NCBI GenBank assembly: GCA_046160725.1
Contig: JBJXHB010000269.1
Coordinates: 1 to 12,875 of the forward strand
Source: JBJXHB01 sp046160725
GTDB lineage: Bacteria; Pseudomonadota; Gammaproteobacteria; Burkholderiales; Burkholderiaceae_C
Length of the DNA: 12,875 nt
Direction of reading: 5' to 3'
Shown here: positions 1 to 6,941 of the stretch, one piece after another
Layout of the letters: each line of letters opens with the position of its first letter
How positions within the stretch are numbered: the stretch's first letter is position 1
Notes under the pieces: model-generated
Database searches by the model: none
Seen by the model: the letters and a program-made list of their open reading frames with translations, nothing else
Told to the model about the DNA's origin: nothing
Translations under genes and position numbers: made by a program

Positions 1-2
1 TG

Positions 3-665
3 GCAAGCTACCTGAAGGTGGCCAAGCCGCGCAGCAAGCTGCTTGTGCTGGACGCCAACCCGGAGGTGCAGTCCAAGAAGGCGCTGTTCGAGAAGGCCTT
101 CAAGGACCACTACAGCGGCATCCTGGAGTACCGGGCGAACTCCGAGATCAAGGAGGTGTCCGGCTCGGTCGCGAAGATGGAGTTCGAGGACATCCGCGCC
201 GACGTGCTCAATGTCATCCCGCCGCAACGGGCCGGCGACATCGCGCGCAGCACGGGGCTGCTCAATGCCAACAACCGCTGGGCCGGCGTGAACTGGCTGA
301 CCATGGAGTCGACTGCAGTGCCTGGCATCCATGTGCTGGGCGATGCCACGTTCTCGGCACCGGGCATGCCCAAGTCCGGCCACATGGCCAACCAGCATGC
401 CAAGGTGGCAGCGGCGGCCATCGTGCAACTGCTCAAGGGCGAGCCGGTCAGCACCACACCCGTGGTGATGAACACCTGCTACAGCTTCGTCACGGCGCGC
501 GATGTCATCCATGTGGCATCGGTGCACCAGTACGACTCGGCCGACAAGACCTTCAAGGCGGTGCCGGGCTCGGGCGGCGTGTCTGCAGCGGCCAATCAGA
601 TCGAGGGTCGGTACGCCCTGTCCTGGGCCCAGAACATCTGGGACGATATGCTGGCCGCCGCCTGA
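3..665 (+). CDS. soxF: Sulfide dehydrogenase (flavocytochrome c) flavoprotein subunit, C-terminal part
   Basis: This is the 3' portion of a gene that starts upstream of the window. The frame is open from base 3 (reading ASYLKVAKPRSK), so the GTG at 18 is internal rather than a start. The protein resembles the FAD-binding subunit of flavocytochrome c sulfide dehydrogenase (FccB, called SoxF in sox loci), a periplasmic enzyme that oxidises sulfide and passes electrons to a c-type cytochrome. Seen here are the LVLDANPEVQSKK stretch of the pyridine-nucleotide-disulfide oxidoreductase fold, the FAD-contact segment VLGDATF near base 345, and the family's C-terminal domain beginning NTCYSFVTARD. In the family, the cysteine in this last segment is one of the redox-active pair. 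The gene ends just before a hairpin and converges on the sox operon. The symbol could equally be fccB. Function is confident; the missing N-terminus (with signal peptide and first FAD motif) cannot be assessed. Confidence 0.9.
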   Translation, partial: ASYLKVAKPRSKLLVLDANPEVQSKKALFEKAFKDHYSGILEYRANSEIKEVSGSVAKMEFEDIRADVLNVIPPQRAGDIARSTGLLNANNRWAGVNWLTMESTAVPGIHVLGDATFSAPGMPKSGHMANQHAKVAAAAIVQLLKGEPVSTTPVVMNTCYSFVTARDVIHVASVHQYDSADKTFKAVPGSGGVSAAANQIEGRYALSWAQNIWDDMLAAA

Positions 666-703
666 TGCGGCGGCCTGTGGCGCCGGCGATGCCGGCGCGG
701 TCC

Positions 704-729
704 AGAAGGCCCGCCTCGGCGGGCCTTCT
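704..729. terminator. Bidirectional hairpin terminator between soxF and the sox operon
   Basis: AGAAGGCCCGCC (704-715) and GGCGGGCCTTCT (718-729) form a perfect 12-bp inverted repeat around TC. In RNA the loop would open to about four bases. It lies 38 bases after the soxF stop and 21 bases from the stop of the convergent cytochrome gene. The flanking A/T tracts are short on both sides, so termination strength is uncertain, but position and symmetry fit a shared terminator for both transcripts. Confidence 0.8.
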
Positions 730-750
730 TCATGTGCGTCGGCCGGGTTC

Positions 751-1353
751 CTATTTCTGCCCGGCGAGGTAGGCCGACACCGCCTTGACCTCCAGCTCGC
801 TCAGCTTGGTGGCGATGGCATGCATCACGGCGTTGTCGTTGGTGCGCTCGCGCTTGTTGAACAGCTTGATCTGGTTCTCGGTGTATTGCGGATGCTGTCC
901 GGCCAGGCGTGGCAGGCTGGCTGACCCATGGGCATCGTTGCCATGGCAACTGGCACATGCGGCAACGCCGGTGAAAGGATTGCCGCGGAAGTAGACGAAA
1001 CGCCCGACGCCGGCCAGGTCGGTGTCCGCCACCGGATGCCCCTGGGTCGGCCGGCTGGCGAACCAGGCGCCCAGCGCCTTCATGTCCGCCGGGCTGAGTT
1101 CCTCCACCATCGGCTGCATGGCGCTGCTCTTGCGCCGGCCGCTCTTGTAGTCGGCCAGCTGGCGCTCGACATAGCCGGCGTTCTAGCCGGCCAGTCGCGG
1201 AAACACGGGGCTTGAGCTTTCGCCCGCAGCGCCGTGGCAGATGAAGCAGCGACCCTGCACGATCTCCTCGGCGCGGGCCATGTCGTCGGCCTGGGTCGAG
1301 GCCGTTGCCAGCAGCAGCAGCAGGTTCAGGGCATGGCGCAGATGGGCCTTCAT
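751..1353 (-). pseudogene. Dihaem c-type cytochrome (c4/FccA/SoxE-like) interrupted by an in-frame amber codon
   Basis: From ATG at 1353 (GAAAGGA ribosome site six bases upstream) the frame encodes 200 residues except for TAG at codon 57 (1185-1183). Read through, it has a Sec signal peptide (MKAHLRHALNLLLLLATAST, then QA), haem motif CFICH at 36-40 and CASCH at 133-137. Two similar about 90-residue halves match the size and layout of cytochrome c4 and of the dihaem subunit of flavocytochrome c. The first half reads FPRLAG-stop-NAGYVERQL and the second reads LPRLAGQHPQYTENQI, so the amber codon replaces the Gln expected at the equivalent position (CAG to TAG, one base). The part after ATG 1119 (122 residues) keeps one haem motif but has no signal peptide and no ribosome site. 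Last gene of the sox operon, 91 bases after soxB; probably an electron acceptor for Sox enzymes or sulfide dehydrogenase. A sequencing error is the main alternative. Confidence 0.85.
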
Positions 1354-1444
1354 GGCCGTCCTTTCGTCATGGTTCAGGATGCCGGTGCCGAGATCGCACG
1401 CAGGCGAGCCACCGCACCCGGGGGCAACGCCATCGGACCACTGG

Positions 1445-3181
1445 CTAGCCGGCCAGGCCGGGGTTGCCCTGCACGCCGACCAGGCGCGGCGTGTTCACAC
1501 TGCGAGCCTTGACGCGGCCACCCTGCGACTTCAGCCACGCCTCCACATGATCCCAGACCGGCTTGACGCCCGGCGCCTTGCCCGCATCCTCGGCCACCGG
1601 TGCCCAGCCGGCCACCTTGTAGGTCTTGTCGGCTTCGACCGGCTTGCCGCCCAGGCGCATGTCGCCGATGCGCGAACCCATCTTCTCGCCCGGCGTGCAG
1701 GTGTAGGTCAAGCCGCCGACGCGCACCATGTCGCCGCCCTGCTGGTAGTACGGGTCCGGATTGAACAGGTTGTCGGCGACATCCTCGAGCACGGCCTTGA
1801 TGGTCTCGCCGGTCATGTCGGTCAGCGTCGCATGGGGATAGGTGATGGCCAGCTGGTCCATCATCAGCTCGCGCGTGATGGTGTCCCCGGGCAACAGCGA
1901 CGTGCCCCAGCGGAACCCGGGGGAGAAGGCGATCTGCGCACCCTGCGTGTCCATCAGCGCGTCGCAGATCAGCTGGTCCCAGCTGCCGTTGAAGTTGCCG
2001 CGCCGGTACAGCAGGCCCTCGGTCACCGCCAGCTTCTCCGCGAGCCGGGCCTCATACGGCGCCCGGACCCTGCGCACCAGGGCGTCCATGTCGGCGTCGG
2101 GCTTGATCTGGTTGGCGAACACCGGCAGCAGCCGGTAGCGAAAGTCCGCCACCCGGCCACCCTTGACGTCGAAGTCCATGACACCGAGGAACTTGCTGTT
2201 GCTGCCGGCGTTGGTCACCAACGTGGTGCCGCCGGCATTGCGCACCGGCACCGCCAACGGCACGCCGTCATGGGTATGGCCGCCGAAGATGGCGTCGATG
2301 CCCCGCACCCGCGTGGCCAGCTTCAGGTCGACGTCCATGCCGTTGTGCGAAAGCAGCACGACGACCTGCGCACCCTTGGCCCGGGCCTCGTCGACGACCA
2401 GCTGCAGGTTGTCGTCCTGGATGCCGAAGCTCCAATCGGCGACCAGGTGGCGCGGGTTGGCAATCGGCGTGTACGGGAAGGCCTGCCCCACGACGGCGCA
2501 GGGCACGCCGTTGATCTCGCGCATCACATAGGGCTTGAACACCGGGTCGCCGAAATCCTGGGTCTTGATGTTCTGCGCCACGAAGTCGACCCGGCCCTTG
2601 AATTCCTTGTCGACGATCTCCTTGACGCGTTCCATGCCATAGGTGAACTCCCAGTGGCCGGTCATCACGTCCACGCCCAGCAGCTTGCAGGCGTCCACCA
2701 TGTCCTGTGCGTTGGTCCACAGGGACGTGGCCGAGCCCTGCCAGGTGTCGCCGCCGTCCAGCAGCAGCGCGCCGGGACGGGTGGCCCGCAATTGCTTGAC
2801 CAGCGACGCGAGGTGGGCAAAGCCGCCGACCCGGCCATAGCGCCGGGCCGCGCGCTCGAAGTCCAGGTAGGTGTAGCCGTGGGCCAGCGGGCTGCCGGCC
2901 GCGATGCCGGCGTGCTTCAGCAGCGAGGCGCCCACCAGGTGGGGCGGCTGGCCTTGCATGGTGCCCAGGCCGAGGTTGACGCTGGGCTCGCGGAAGTAGA
3001 TCGGCTTGAGCTGCGCATGGCAGTCCGTCATGTGCAGGAACGAGACGTTGCCGAAGCGCGGCATGTCGTACAGGCCGCGCTGGGCGTCCGCCGCGTCGGC
3101 CTCGGCATGCCGCCCGAGCGCCAGACCGGCCGCCGACGCCGCCCCCAGCACCTGCATGAACTCGCGCTTGGATAGATTCAT
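1445..3181 (-). CDS. soxB: SoxB, dimanganese thiosulfohydrolase
   Basis: Periplasmic enzyme that hydrolyses the terminal sulfone from SoxY-cysteine S-thiosulfonate, releasing sulfate. The 578 residues are close to the usual SoxB length. It belongs to the 5'-nucleotidase/calcineurin phosphoesterase family. Visible metal-site motifs are TDCHAQ (Asp53, His55), GGDTW (Asp145), GHWE (His176), LSHNG (His279) and GGHTH (His302, His304). GHWEFTYG replaces the GNHE of nucleotidases, which is diagnostic of SoxB. The 5'-nucleotidase C-terminal domain occupies roughly 385-535. The N-terminus SKREFMQVLGAA resembles a Tat signal, but the twin arginine is Lys-Arg. ATG at 3181 is chosen because the signal peptide starts there. 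No purine-rich ribosome site precedes it; the leader instead holds small inverted repeats and, further up, a terminator-like hairpin after soxX. Expression may therefore depend on readthrough from soxX. Confidence 0.97.
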   Translation of the reverse strand: MNLSKREFMQVLGAASAAGLALGRHAEADAADAQRGLYDMPRFGNVSFLHMTDCHAQLKPIYFREPSVNLGLGTMQGQPPHLVGASLLKHAGIAAGSPLAHGYTYLDFERAARRYGRVGGFAHLASLVKQLRATRPGALLLDGGDTWQGSATSLWTNAQDMVDACKLLGVDVMTGHWEFTYGMERVKEIVDKEFKGRVDFVAQNIKTQDFGDPVFKPYVMREINGVPCAVVGQAFPYTPIANPRHLVADWSFGIQDDNLQLVVDEARAKGAQVVVLLSHNGMDVDLKLATRVRGIDAIFGGHTHDGVPLAVPVRNAGGTTLVTNAGSNSKFLGVMDFDVKGGRVADFRYRLLPVFANQIKPDADMDALVRRVRAPYEARLAEKLAVTEGLLYRRGNFNGSWDQLICDALMDTQGAQIAFSPGFRWGTSLLPGDTITRELMMDQLAITYPHATLTDMTGETIKAVLEDVADNLFNPDPYYQQGGDMVRVGGLTYTCTPGEKMGSRIGDMRLGGKPVEADKTYKVAGWAPVAEDAGKAPGVKPVWDHVEAWLKSQGGRVKARSVNTPRLVGVQGNPGLAG

Positions 3182-3202
3182 GATTCAGCAATCAGTGATA
3201 TC

Positions 3203-3237
3203 GAGCCCGGAAAAGAGCCCGCACGCTGGCGGGCTCT
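3203..3237 (-). terminator. Intra-operon terminator/attenuator-like hairpin between soxX and soxB
   Basis: In the minus-strand transcript AGAGCCCGC, loop CAGCGT and GCGGGCTCT form a perfect 9-bp stem (3237-3214), running directly into TTTT at the base of the stem, as in an intrinsic terminator. It lies 22 bases after the soxX stop and 32 bases before soxB. The right arm's core CGGGCTC is repeated a few bases downstream (3209-3203), so the left arm could form an alternative 7-bp stem that excludes the terminator. The hairpin is seen directly; termination or switching is inferred. Confidence 0.65.
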
Positions 3238-3259
3238 GCTGTCGACCCAGCCAGGCCGG

Positions 3260-3919
3260 CTACTGATTGACCGGCGAAGCCGGGTCCAGCAACAAGGCCA
3301 TCAGGTTCTTCAACTGGGTCTCGTCCAGCATGCCGGTGTGGCCGAAGCGCGGCATATCGGAACAGGCGCTGTAGGCCTTGGCGTTGTACAGCTTGCCCCA
3401 GGTGTACTCGACGATGGCGCGCGAGGCCGGGCTGGCCGGGTCGGTGACGCCGCGCAACTTGCCGTAGTTGTAGAGGCTGGGGCCGATGGTGCCGAACGAA
3501 ACCTCGGCCTTGCTGATCTGGTGGCAGTTGTAGCAGTTGCCGCCATTGGCCGCCGGTGCCGCCGACGGATCGGTCCATGTCATGCCGCGGCCGTTCTGGG
3601 CCAGGGTCTCGCCGGCCCGCCAGTTGCCGATGAATCGGCCGTCAGATGGCATCTTGACGGTCGCCAGGTTGGCGGCCTCGATGGCCTTGGTGCGTGCCTC
3701 GGACAACGGCTTGCCCTCGGAGGCCGAGCACTCGGCATTGGACGCGTCCTGCTGCAACCGGTCGACCTTGGCGATGCCCTGGTCGCGGAACGAGCTCTTG
3801 TACATGGCCGCGGCCAGCGCGTCGTAGTCCGGCTTCGGCTCGAGCGCCGCACAGCCGGCCAGGCCGGCCAGCGCCAGCGCGGCCAAGGCCAGCCAGGTTG
3901 CTTTGGTCGTTGTGTGCAT
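3260..3919 (-). CDS. soxX: SoxX, monohaem cytochrome c subunit of SoxAX
   Basis: Small subunit of the SoxAX c-type cytochrome complex, which oxidatively joins thiosulfate to the SoxY cysteine. ATG 3919 is preferred over upstream in-frame codons: it has GAGGGG six bases upstream, lies ten bases after the soxA stop and begins a proper signal sequence. The product is 219 residues, the long form of SoxX. The signal segment ends LAGLAGC, a good lipobox with Cys23, so the mature protein is predicted to be a lipoprotein anchored to a membrane. The single haem motif CYNCH is at 129-133. Met189 in DMPRFG is the expected distal haem ligand. Cys64 and Cys186 are left over and could form a disulfide (inference). 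The long segment from 30 to 120 before the haem is typical of the larger SoxX type. Ends in front of the attenuator-like hairpin that precedes soxB. Confidence 0.95.
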   Translation of the reverse strand: MHTTTKATWLALAALALAGLAGCAALEPKPDYDALAAAMYKSSFRDQGIAKVDRLQQDASNAECSASEGKPLSEARTKAIEAANLATVKMPSDGRFIGNWRAGETLAQNGRGMTWTDPSAAPAANGGNCYNCHQISKAEVSFGTIGPSLYNYGKLRGVTDPASPASRAIVEYTWGKLYNAKAYSACSDMPRFGHTGMLDETQLKNLMALLLDPASPVNQ

Positions 3920-3929
3920 GGTCAGCCCC

Positions 3930-4748
3930 TCAGCGCTTGATCGACGGGGCGATGGACTCGGCACCCTTGGCATTGACACCCATGTACACCGCAAGCGCGA
4001 TGGTCACGTCCGAGCCGAAGCCCGGGAACGGGAAGCGCTGCTGGCGGTAGCAGTCGTTGAGCCGCCGCTGCATGCCCCACAGCTCGCCGCTGCTGACCCG
4101 GTAGGCGGGCCAGGCCGCGAAGCCGACGCCGTCGCCGGGGTTCTTGGTCAAGTTGGGCAGGTCCTGCAGGCGGATGCGCTTGCCGTCCTCGGCATGGCAT
4201 GACGCGCAGGCGAAGTCATGCGTGCCCGCGCGCATGAAGAAGGCCCGCTGGCCGAGCTCGCGCATGGTCCGCTCCTCGGCGTGACCCTGCGGCAGGTTGA
4301 AGCGCAGGCCGCGCGAGGCGGCGGAGATCCAGGCCACCAGGGACTCCATGTTGCGCTGCTCACCACGGCCAAAGGGCGTGGCGGCGATCTCGGCGGCGTT
4401 CAGGCCCTGCAGCGTCTCCATGCAGGTCAGCAGCCGCGACTCCAGGTCCTGCACCCGGCGGGTGTCGGCGAAGTAGCGCGGCAGCTCGACAAAGGCACCC
4501 TTGACGACGCCGGGGCCCTTGCCCAGGTCGCACTGCTCCATCGATGCCGCCTTGGGCCCGCGCTTGGTCTTCCACAGGCTCTCGCCCTTGGCCTCGAACA
4601 ACTCGGCCGGGTTGCCGTCCTCGAGCATCTTGCGGTACTCGGCGATGCCGTCCGCGGCGGACTTGGTCTGGGCCAGCGCGGACGCCGCCCCCAGGCTGGC
4701 CAACGCGCCCATGATGGCGGTGGCAGTGCGTACCCAACGTGGTGTCAT
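3930..4748 (-). CDS. soxA: SoxA, monohaem cytochrome c subunit of SoxAX
   Basis: Catalytic subunit of SoxAX: it couples thiosulfate to SoxY and yields two electrons for the c-type cytochrome pool. The start at 4748 has AGAGGAGA about five bases upstream and opens a Sec signal peptide (MTPRWVRTATAIMGALASLG, cleavage near AQT), giving 272 residues; an in-frame ATG 28 codons earlier has no such support. One haem site is present, CASCH at 181-185. The N-terminal half carries lone cysteines at 73 (EQCDLG) and 109 (LLTCME) where dihaem SoxA proteins bind a second haem; monohaem SoxA proteins have a disulfide there. Cys233 in RLNDCYRQQRFP fits the conserved cysteine that serves as haem ligand and becomes a persulfide. 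The soxX ribosome site immediately follows the stop codon, which suggests coupled synthesis of the two partners. Confidence 0.96.
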   Translation of the reverse strand: MTPRWVRTATAIMGALASLGAASALAQTKSAADGIAEYRKMLEDGNPAELFEAKGESLWKTKRGPKAASMEQCDLGKGPGVVKGAFVELPRYFADTRRVQDLESRLLTCMETLQGLNAAEIAATPFGRGEQRNMESLVAWISAASRGLRFNLPQGHAEERTMRELGQRAFFMRAGTHDFACASCHAEDGKRIRLQDLPNLTKNPGDGVGFAAWPAYRVSSGELWGMQRRLNDCYRQQRFPFPGFGSDVTIALAVYMGVNAKGAESIAPSIKR

Positions 4749-4800
4749 GGTCTCCTCTTGTCGTTTGATCCGGTCTGCGCCGGAAGGGTCATGCACATCA

Positions 4801-4818
4801 CGGCGTCCTTCGACGCCG
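4801..4818 (-). other. Hairpin in the soxZ-soxA spacer
   Basis: CGGCGTC (4801-4807) and GACGCCG (4812-4818) form a perfect 7-bp stem with a four-base loop (GAAG in the minus-strand transcript). It sits 22 bases after soxZ and about 50 bases before soxA. No U-tract follows, so it is not an intrinsic terminator; an mRNA-stability or processing element is possible. GC-rich background makes chance occurrence plausible. Confidence 0.4.
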
Positions 4819-4840
4819 GACTGCGGCGGCAAACTCCGCC

Positions 4841-5152
4841 TCAGGAAACGGTCGCCTCGTCGGTGCGCTTCTCACCTTTGTTGTCGACCCAGGTGACGCT
4901 GACCTTGTCGCCGGCCTTGGCGCCCTTGACGCTGAACTGAAGGAACGGGTTCTTGGACACCGCCGGGCCCCACTGGGCCGTCATGACGGTCTTGCCGTTG
5001 TGTTGCGCGACCACGTCCTGGATGAACCAGGCGGGAATGGTCTTGCCGGCCGCGTCCCTGCGCTGCCCGGTTTCCATCTCGTGGGCCATGAGGACGCGGA
5101 CCGTGGCCTTGTCGCCGGCCATCTGGGCGCGGATGCGCATCGGATCTGCCAT
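4841..5152 (-). CDS. soxZ: SoxZ, sulfur-carrier partner of SoxY
   Basis: A 103-residue protein with no signal peptide, the normal SoxZ size. SoxZ is an immunoglobulin-like beta protein that forms the SoxYZ heterodimer, the scaffold on which all Sox intermediates are carried. It usually reaches the periplasm by riding with the Tat-exported SoxY. Recognisable family segments are MRIRAQMAGDKATVRVLMAHEMETGQ at the N-terminus, IPAWFIQDV near 39-47 and the C-terminal VKGAKAGDKVSVTWVDNKGE. No cysteine is present, as expected because the carrier thiol belongs to SoxY. AGGAGA eight bases before ATG 5152 supports the start. It follows soxY after 48 bases and is separated from soxA by about 90 bases containing a small hairpin. 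Confidence 0.96.
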   Translation of the reverse strand: MADPMRIRAQMAGDKATVRVLMAHEMETGQRRDAAGKTIPAWFIQDVVAQHNGKTVMTAQWGPAVSKNPFLQFSVKGAKAGDKVSVTWVDNKGEKRTDEATVS

Positions 5153-5200
5153 GGATGTTTCTCCTGGAGGGAATGGATACGGAAAGGATGAAGGTGGCGG

Positions 5201-5668
5201 TCAGCCGCCGCAGCCGCCAAGGGTGACCTTGACTTCCTTCTTGGCGTACAGGACCTTGCCGTCGGCCATCATCGCGACGGCATAGACATCGGAGGACTGG
5301 CCCATCTTGACCCGGGTGGAGAACGCCGCGTCGACGCTGTCCGTGACGTCGAACATCGCTGCCAGCATGGCCGGGTTCTTCTCGACCAGGATCAGCAGCC
5401 GCTTGACGCCTGGCAGCGTCGATGACGCACCCACCGGCACGACGGCGCCGTTCTCGGCAATATCCGGGCCGGTCACGGTGACGTCCTTGCTCTCGACCGG
5501 GGCGCCGACGCCCAGCGCCTTGGTCATCTCCGGGATGGTCTTGGCCGCAAAGGCGGCGGTGTTGTAGCCACTGGCTTGGGCCTGCGCCACGGCGGGCAGC
5601 AGGCCGGCCGCGGCCAGCATGGCGGCCACTTTGGCCGATTGGGTCATCACGTCACGTCGGTTCTGCAT
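5201..5668 (-). CDS. soxY: SoxY, covalent sulfur carrier protein
   Basis: Carrier subunit of SoxYZ. The 155-residue product ends in GGCGG, and Cys153 on this flexible tail is the residue to which thiosulfate is attached and from which SoxB and SoxCD remove sulfur. The N-terminus has a Tat-type signal (NRRDVMTQSAKVAAMLAAAG, cleavage near AQA), consistent with export of the folded SoxYZ pair. The core TVTGPDIAENGAVVPVGAS matches the SoxY beta-sandwich domain. A strong ribosome site AAGGAGA precedes ATG 5668. The 133-base spacer from soxD is the longest inside the operon and holds a 7-bp inverted repeat; no convincing promoter was found there, but an internal one serving soxYZAXB cannot be excluded. 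Confidence 0.97.
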   Translation of the reverse strand: MQNRRDVMTQSAKVAAMLAAAGLLPAVAQAQASGYNTAAFAAKTIPEMTKALGVGAPVESKDVTVTGPDIAENGAVVPVGASSTLPGVKRLLILVEKNPAMLAAMFDVTDSVDAAFSTRVKMGQSSDVYAVAMMADGKVLYAKKEVKVTLGGCGG

Positions 5669-5764
5669 CAGGTTCTCCTTGCTTCAGTCGGCATGCTACG
5701 AGGATCGAGGGTAAGGCGTGATCGGGATGTGCACCAGTCCCGTCCGTCAGGTGGGTCTTGGGGC

Positions 5765-5793
5765 GGTCGCCTCGGGCCGTGCCGCCGGCGACC
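5765..5793 (-). other. Inverted repeat in the soxD-soxY spacer
   Basis: GGTCGCC (5765-5771) and GGCGACC (5787-5793) form a perfect 7-bp inverted repeat with 15 bases between, starting nine bases beyond the soxD stop codon on the minus strand. No T-run follows in the direction of transcription, so it is not a standard terminator. It could mark an mRNA processing or stability point between the soxCD and soxYZAXB parts of the transcript; chance in GC-rich DNA is possible. Confidence 0.35.
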
Positions 5794-5801
5794 ATGAAGG
5801 G

Positions 5802-6941
5802 TCAGCGCTTCATGCCATCGGCCAGCCACTGCGCGATGGCCTTGGCATCGGACTCGGGCAGGGTCTGGGGCGGCATGGGCACCGCCCCCCAGGCACCGGA
5901 ACCTCCGGCCTTGATCCGGCCGGCCAGGTAGGCCGCCGCGTCCGGGCGTCCGGCAACTTTACGGGCGACCTCCCGGAAGCCGGGGCCGACCAGCTTGGTC
6001 TCCATGCCGTGGCAGGCAACGCAGGCATGCTTGTTCAGCAAGGCCTGGGCCGCGGCCGCGCTCATGCCCGTGGCGGCAGCGGCGGGCGTTGCAGCCAGCG
6101 ATGGGGTTGGCGATGCCGCCGGCGCGGCGGTCACCGCCGCTGTCGCCGCCGCGCTGCGGGCCGCCGGCCGGGTGGTGTCCGCCCCCTTCTGTGCGCCGAC
6201 AGCCCGGTTCTGCTCGGCCAGGTTGCCGTGCGCGTCCCTGGCATGGTCCGGCAGGAAGGACCCCAACGCAGCATCGACCTCACAGTTGGCCATGCAGGCA
6301 ATGGCCCGCACGTCAGGCCGCGCTTGGCCGAAACCACGGCCCGGCCACAGCGCATGGTCGACCGTCATGCCGTTGCGGTTGGGCAGGCGCGTCTGCACCT
6401 GGGCGATGTTGCGGTCCGAGAGGGTGAAGTCGTCCGGCACCACACCACCCAGGTTGAGCACATAGGCGGTGACGGCATAGACCTCCTCGACGCTCAGCGA
6501 CTTCGGCTGCGTCCATGGCATGGCCCGGTTGATGTAGTCCCACAGCGCCGATACCGACGCCAGCTTCATCAGCGTCGTACGTCCGGGGTAGCCCGCTTCC
6601 GTGAGCCTGGCGACACGGCCGGTCTCGATGTCCTTGGCGGTCGTGCCGCCGACGATGGGATGAAAGACTTCGTTGCTCTCGCCGAACACACCATGGCAGG
6701 ACGCGCACTTGGCATCCCACACGTCCATGCCGCGCGCCACCGAGCCGCTGCCCTTGGGCAGGCCCTTGAAGTCGGGCCGCACGTCGATGTCCCACGCCGC
6801 GATCTCGCGCGGCGTCGCATCCCGGCCGACGTTCGGATAGCGCGTCGTCTGCGCCGACACCAGGACGGCGCAGGCGAGACCGGAAAGGGCCACCAGGGCC
6901 GCGCGAACCCGACGCAGGCCTCGATCAGGACAGCTGGACAT
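5802..6941 (-). CDS. soxD: SoxD, dihaem cytochrome c subunit of sulfane dehydrogenase
   Basis: Electron-transfer partner of SoxC; SoxCD oxidises the sulfane sulfur bound to SoxY, delivering six electrons to the respiratory chain. The chosen ATG at 6941 overlaps the end of soxC by 17 bases, is preceded by GAGG six bases upstream and begins a Sec signal (RGLRRVRAALVALSGLACAV, cleavage near VSA-QTT), giving 379 residues as in dihaem SoxD proteins. Longer in-frame extensions lie inside soxC. Haem motif one is CASCH at 79-83 with Met141 (AMPW) as likely ligand; motif two is CVACH at 307-311 with Met356 (PMPP). Between the two cytochrome domains lies an Ala/Thr/Pro-rich linker at about 256-295. The overlap with soxC fits translational coupling of the two subunits. 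Confidence 0.96.
   Translation of the reverse strand: MSSCPDRGLRRVRAALVALSGLACAVLVSAQTTRYPNVGRDATPREIAAWDIDVRPDFKGLPKGSGSVARGMDVWDAKCASCHGVFGESNEVFHPIVGGTTAKDIETGRVARLTEAGYPGRTTLMKLASVSALWDYINRAMPWTQPKSLSVEEVYAVTAYVLNLGGVVPDDFTLSDRNIAQVQTRLPNRNGMTVDHALWPGRGFGQARPDVRAIACMANCEVDAALGSFLPDHARDAHGNLAEQNRAVGAQKGADTTRPAARSAAATAAVTAAPAASPTPSLAATPAAAATGMSAAAAQALLNKHACVACHGMETKLVGPGFREVARKVAGRPDAAAYLAGRIKAGGSGAWGAVPMPPQTLPESDAKAIAQWLADGMKR

Noticed and set aside
751..1119. Treating the 122-residue frame from ATG 1119 as a complete monohaem cytochrome gene.
   Set aside because: It lacks a signal peptide and ribosome site, and its upstream frame continues to a perfect cytochrome N-terminus through one stop codon, so it is a fragment of the dihaem gene.
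1241..3175. A 644-codon plus-strand open frame opposite soxB.
   Set aside because: It is antisense to soxB, has low-complexity His/Arg/Ala/Gly-rich composition typical of high-GC shadow frames, and has no recognisable domain.
3051..3359. An 18-base direct repeat with one mismatch (encoding DMPRFG) at 3051-3068 in soxB and 3342-3359 in soxX.
   Set aside because: Both copies encode segments that are expected in their own families (SoxB before TDCHAQ, SoxX haem-ligand loop). With the same codon preferences this similarity is best explained by chance and selection on protein.
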